Assembly: GCA_003154025.1 (NCBI GenBank)
Contig: PMCE01000301.1
Coordinates: 1 to 5,281, forward strand
DNA length: 5,281 bases
From: Syntrophaceae bacterium
GTDB taxonomy: Bacteria; Desulfobacterota; SM23-61
Direction: 5' to 3'
Shown here: piece by piece, positions 4,927 to 5,281 of the stretch
Layout: the number at the start of each line of letters is the position of its first letter
How positions within the stretch are numbered: the stretch's first letter is position 1
Notes under the pieces: model-generated
Databases searched by the model: none
The model's input: the letters and a program-made list of their open reading frames with translations, nothing else
Told to the model about the DNA's origin: nothing
Position numbers and translations under genes: made by a program

Positions 4927-5281
4927 ATGAAACCAATTATCCTCGAAGTCATCTCCCTGGTCCCGAGCCTTTTCGCCGGTTGCACTCACTGCGAATATGT
5001 CACCGACCAGGTGGGTCTGAAGGACAAGCGGGATAACCAGGACCTCAATGAATATCCCGAAGACCTGAAGGAGGATTACCTTTTTCTCTCCGGATGGATC
5101 AAGGAGTTATCCCAAAAATACCGCGAAAAGATCCTGATCAAAATTACCGACGCTCAATCTCTTCAGGGGTTTTATAAATCCATCCGCTATCGGGCCTTCC
5201 GCTACCCGGCCTTCATCATTAATAATAGGAAGAAATACACGGGAAAGGACAAAGGCCAGCTCGACGCCCTCCTTCGGAAAG
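4927..5281 (+). CDS. Thioredoxin-fold protein with CxxC motif, 3' end outside the window
   Basis: 118 codons are visible without a stop. A redox motif Cys19-Thr-His-Cys22 follows a hydrophobic first strand (IILEVISLVPSLF, 4-16). A helix with GWIKEL (56-61) leads to the strand KILIKITDAQ (68-77). RYPAFIINN (92-100) supplies the expected cis-proline (Pro94) and the next strand. YTGKDKGQLDALL (104-116) looks like the closing helix. The strand and helix order fits a small cytoplasmic thioredoxin-like protein of about 120 residues, so little is probably missing. I see no signal peptide. The start is constrained by an in-frame TAA at 4921-4923, two codons before the ATG; no ribosome site is visible. 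Later starts would lose the CxxC. It lies 82 bases after cstA on the same strand with a hairpin between. Its substrate is unknown. Confidence 0.75.
   Translation, partial: MKPIILEVISLVPSLFAGCTHCEYVTDQVGLKDKRDNQDLNEYPEDLKEDYLFLSGWIKELSQKYREKILIKITDAQSLQGFYKSIRYRAFRYPAFIINNRKKYTGKDKGQLDALLRK

Overview
The window looks like chromosomal DNA of an anaerobic Gram-negative bacterium, most likely of the Desulfobacterota (former Deltaproteobacteria). I infer this from the moderately high GC, the strong AAGGAGG-type ribosome sites, the gene content and the GC-rich palindromic repeats between genes. No taxonomic marker is present.

Layout. (1) A leftward set of genes fills bases 1 to about 2780. Read right to left it has: a consensus sigma-70 promoter (2752-2779); a 98-residue protein with a hydrophobic core (2401-2697); a structured gap holding palindromic repeats; two paralogous ArsA/Get3-type ATPases overlapping by ATGA (1255-2241 and 278-1258); a repeat-rich gap; and the first 27 codons of a probable Lon-like AAA protease (1-82), which may have its own promoter. 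(2) A divergent control region (2698-3086) holds the leftward promoter, a CRP/FNR-like palindrome, a TTGACA promoter candidate facing right, and a possible 37-codon leader ORF whose stop overlaps the next start. (3) Rightward genes follow: a 585-residue CstA-family carbon-starvation transporter (3087-4844), a 15-bp hairpin, and a thioredoxin-fold protein with a CxxC motif (4927 to the window end, incomplete).

How the genes may work together. The small protein and the two ATPases look like one transcription unit. The ATPases resemble a heteromeric Get3/ArsA machine split over two genes. Each keeps the P-loop with its signature lysine, but they have lost different switch elements. The upstream subunit has an altered switch II (DLVPLGH in place of DTAPTGH). 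The downstream subunit has Asn in place of the catalytic switch I Asp (STNP in place of STDP) and lacks the Gly-His of switch II. This complementary pattern suggests an obligate heterodimer with unequal sites. Neither protein has the metalloid-binding cysteine set of ArsA or the zinc CxxC of eukaryotic Get3, so arsenic efflux is unlikely. The client is unknown; the small hydrophobic protein is the obvious candidate partner. The rightward genes suggest uptake of pyruvate or peptides, with a thiol-redox protein alongside.

The most notable points are the complementary ATPase pair, the probable ATT start codon of its first subunit, the consensus promoter in front of the small membrane-associated protein, and the structured leaders and palindromic repeats around these genes.
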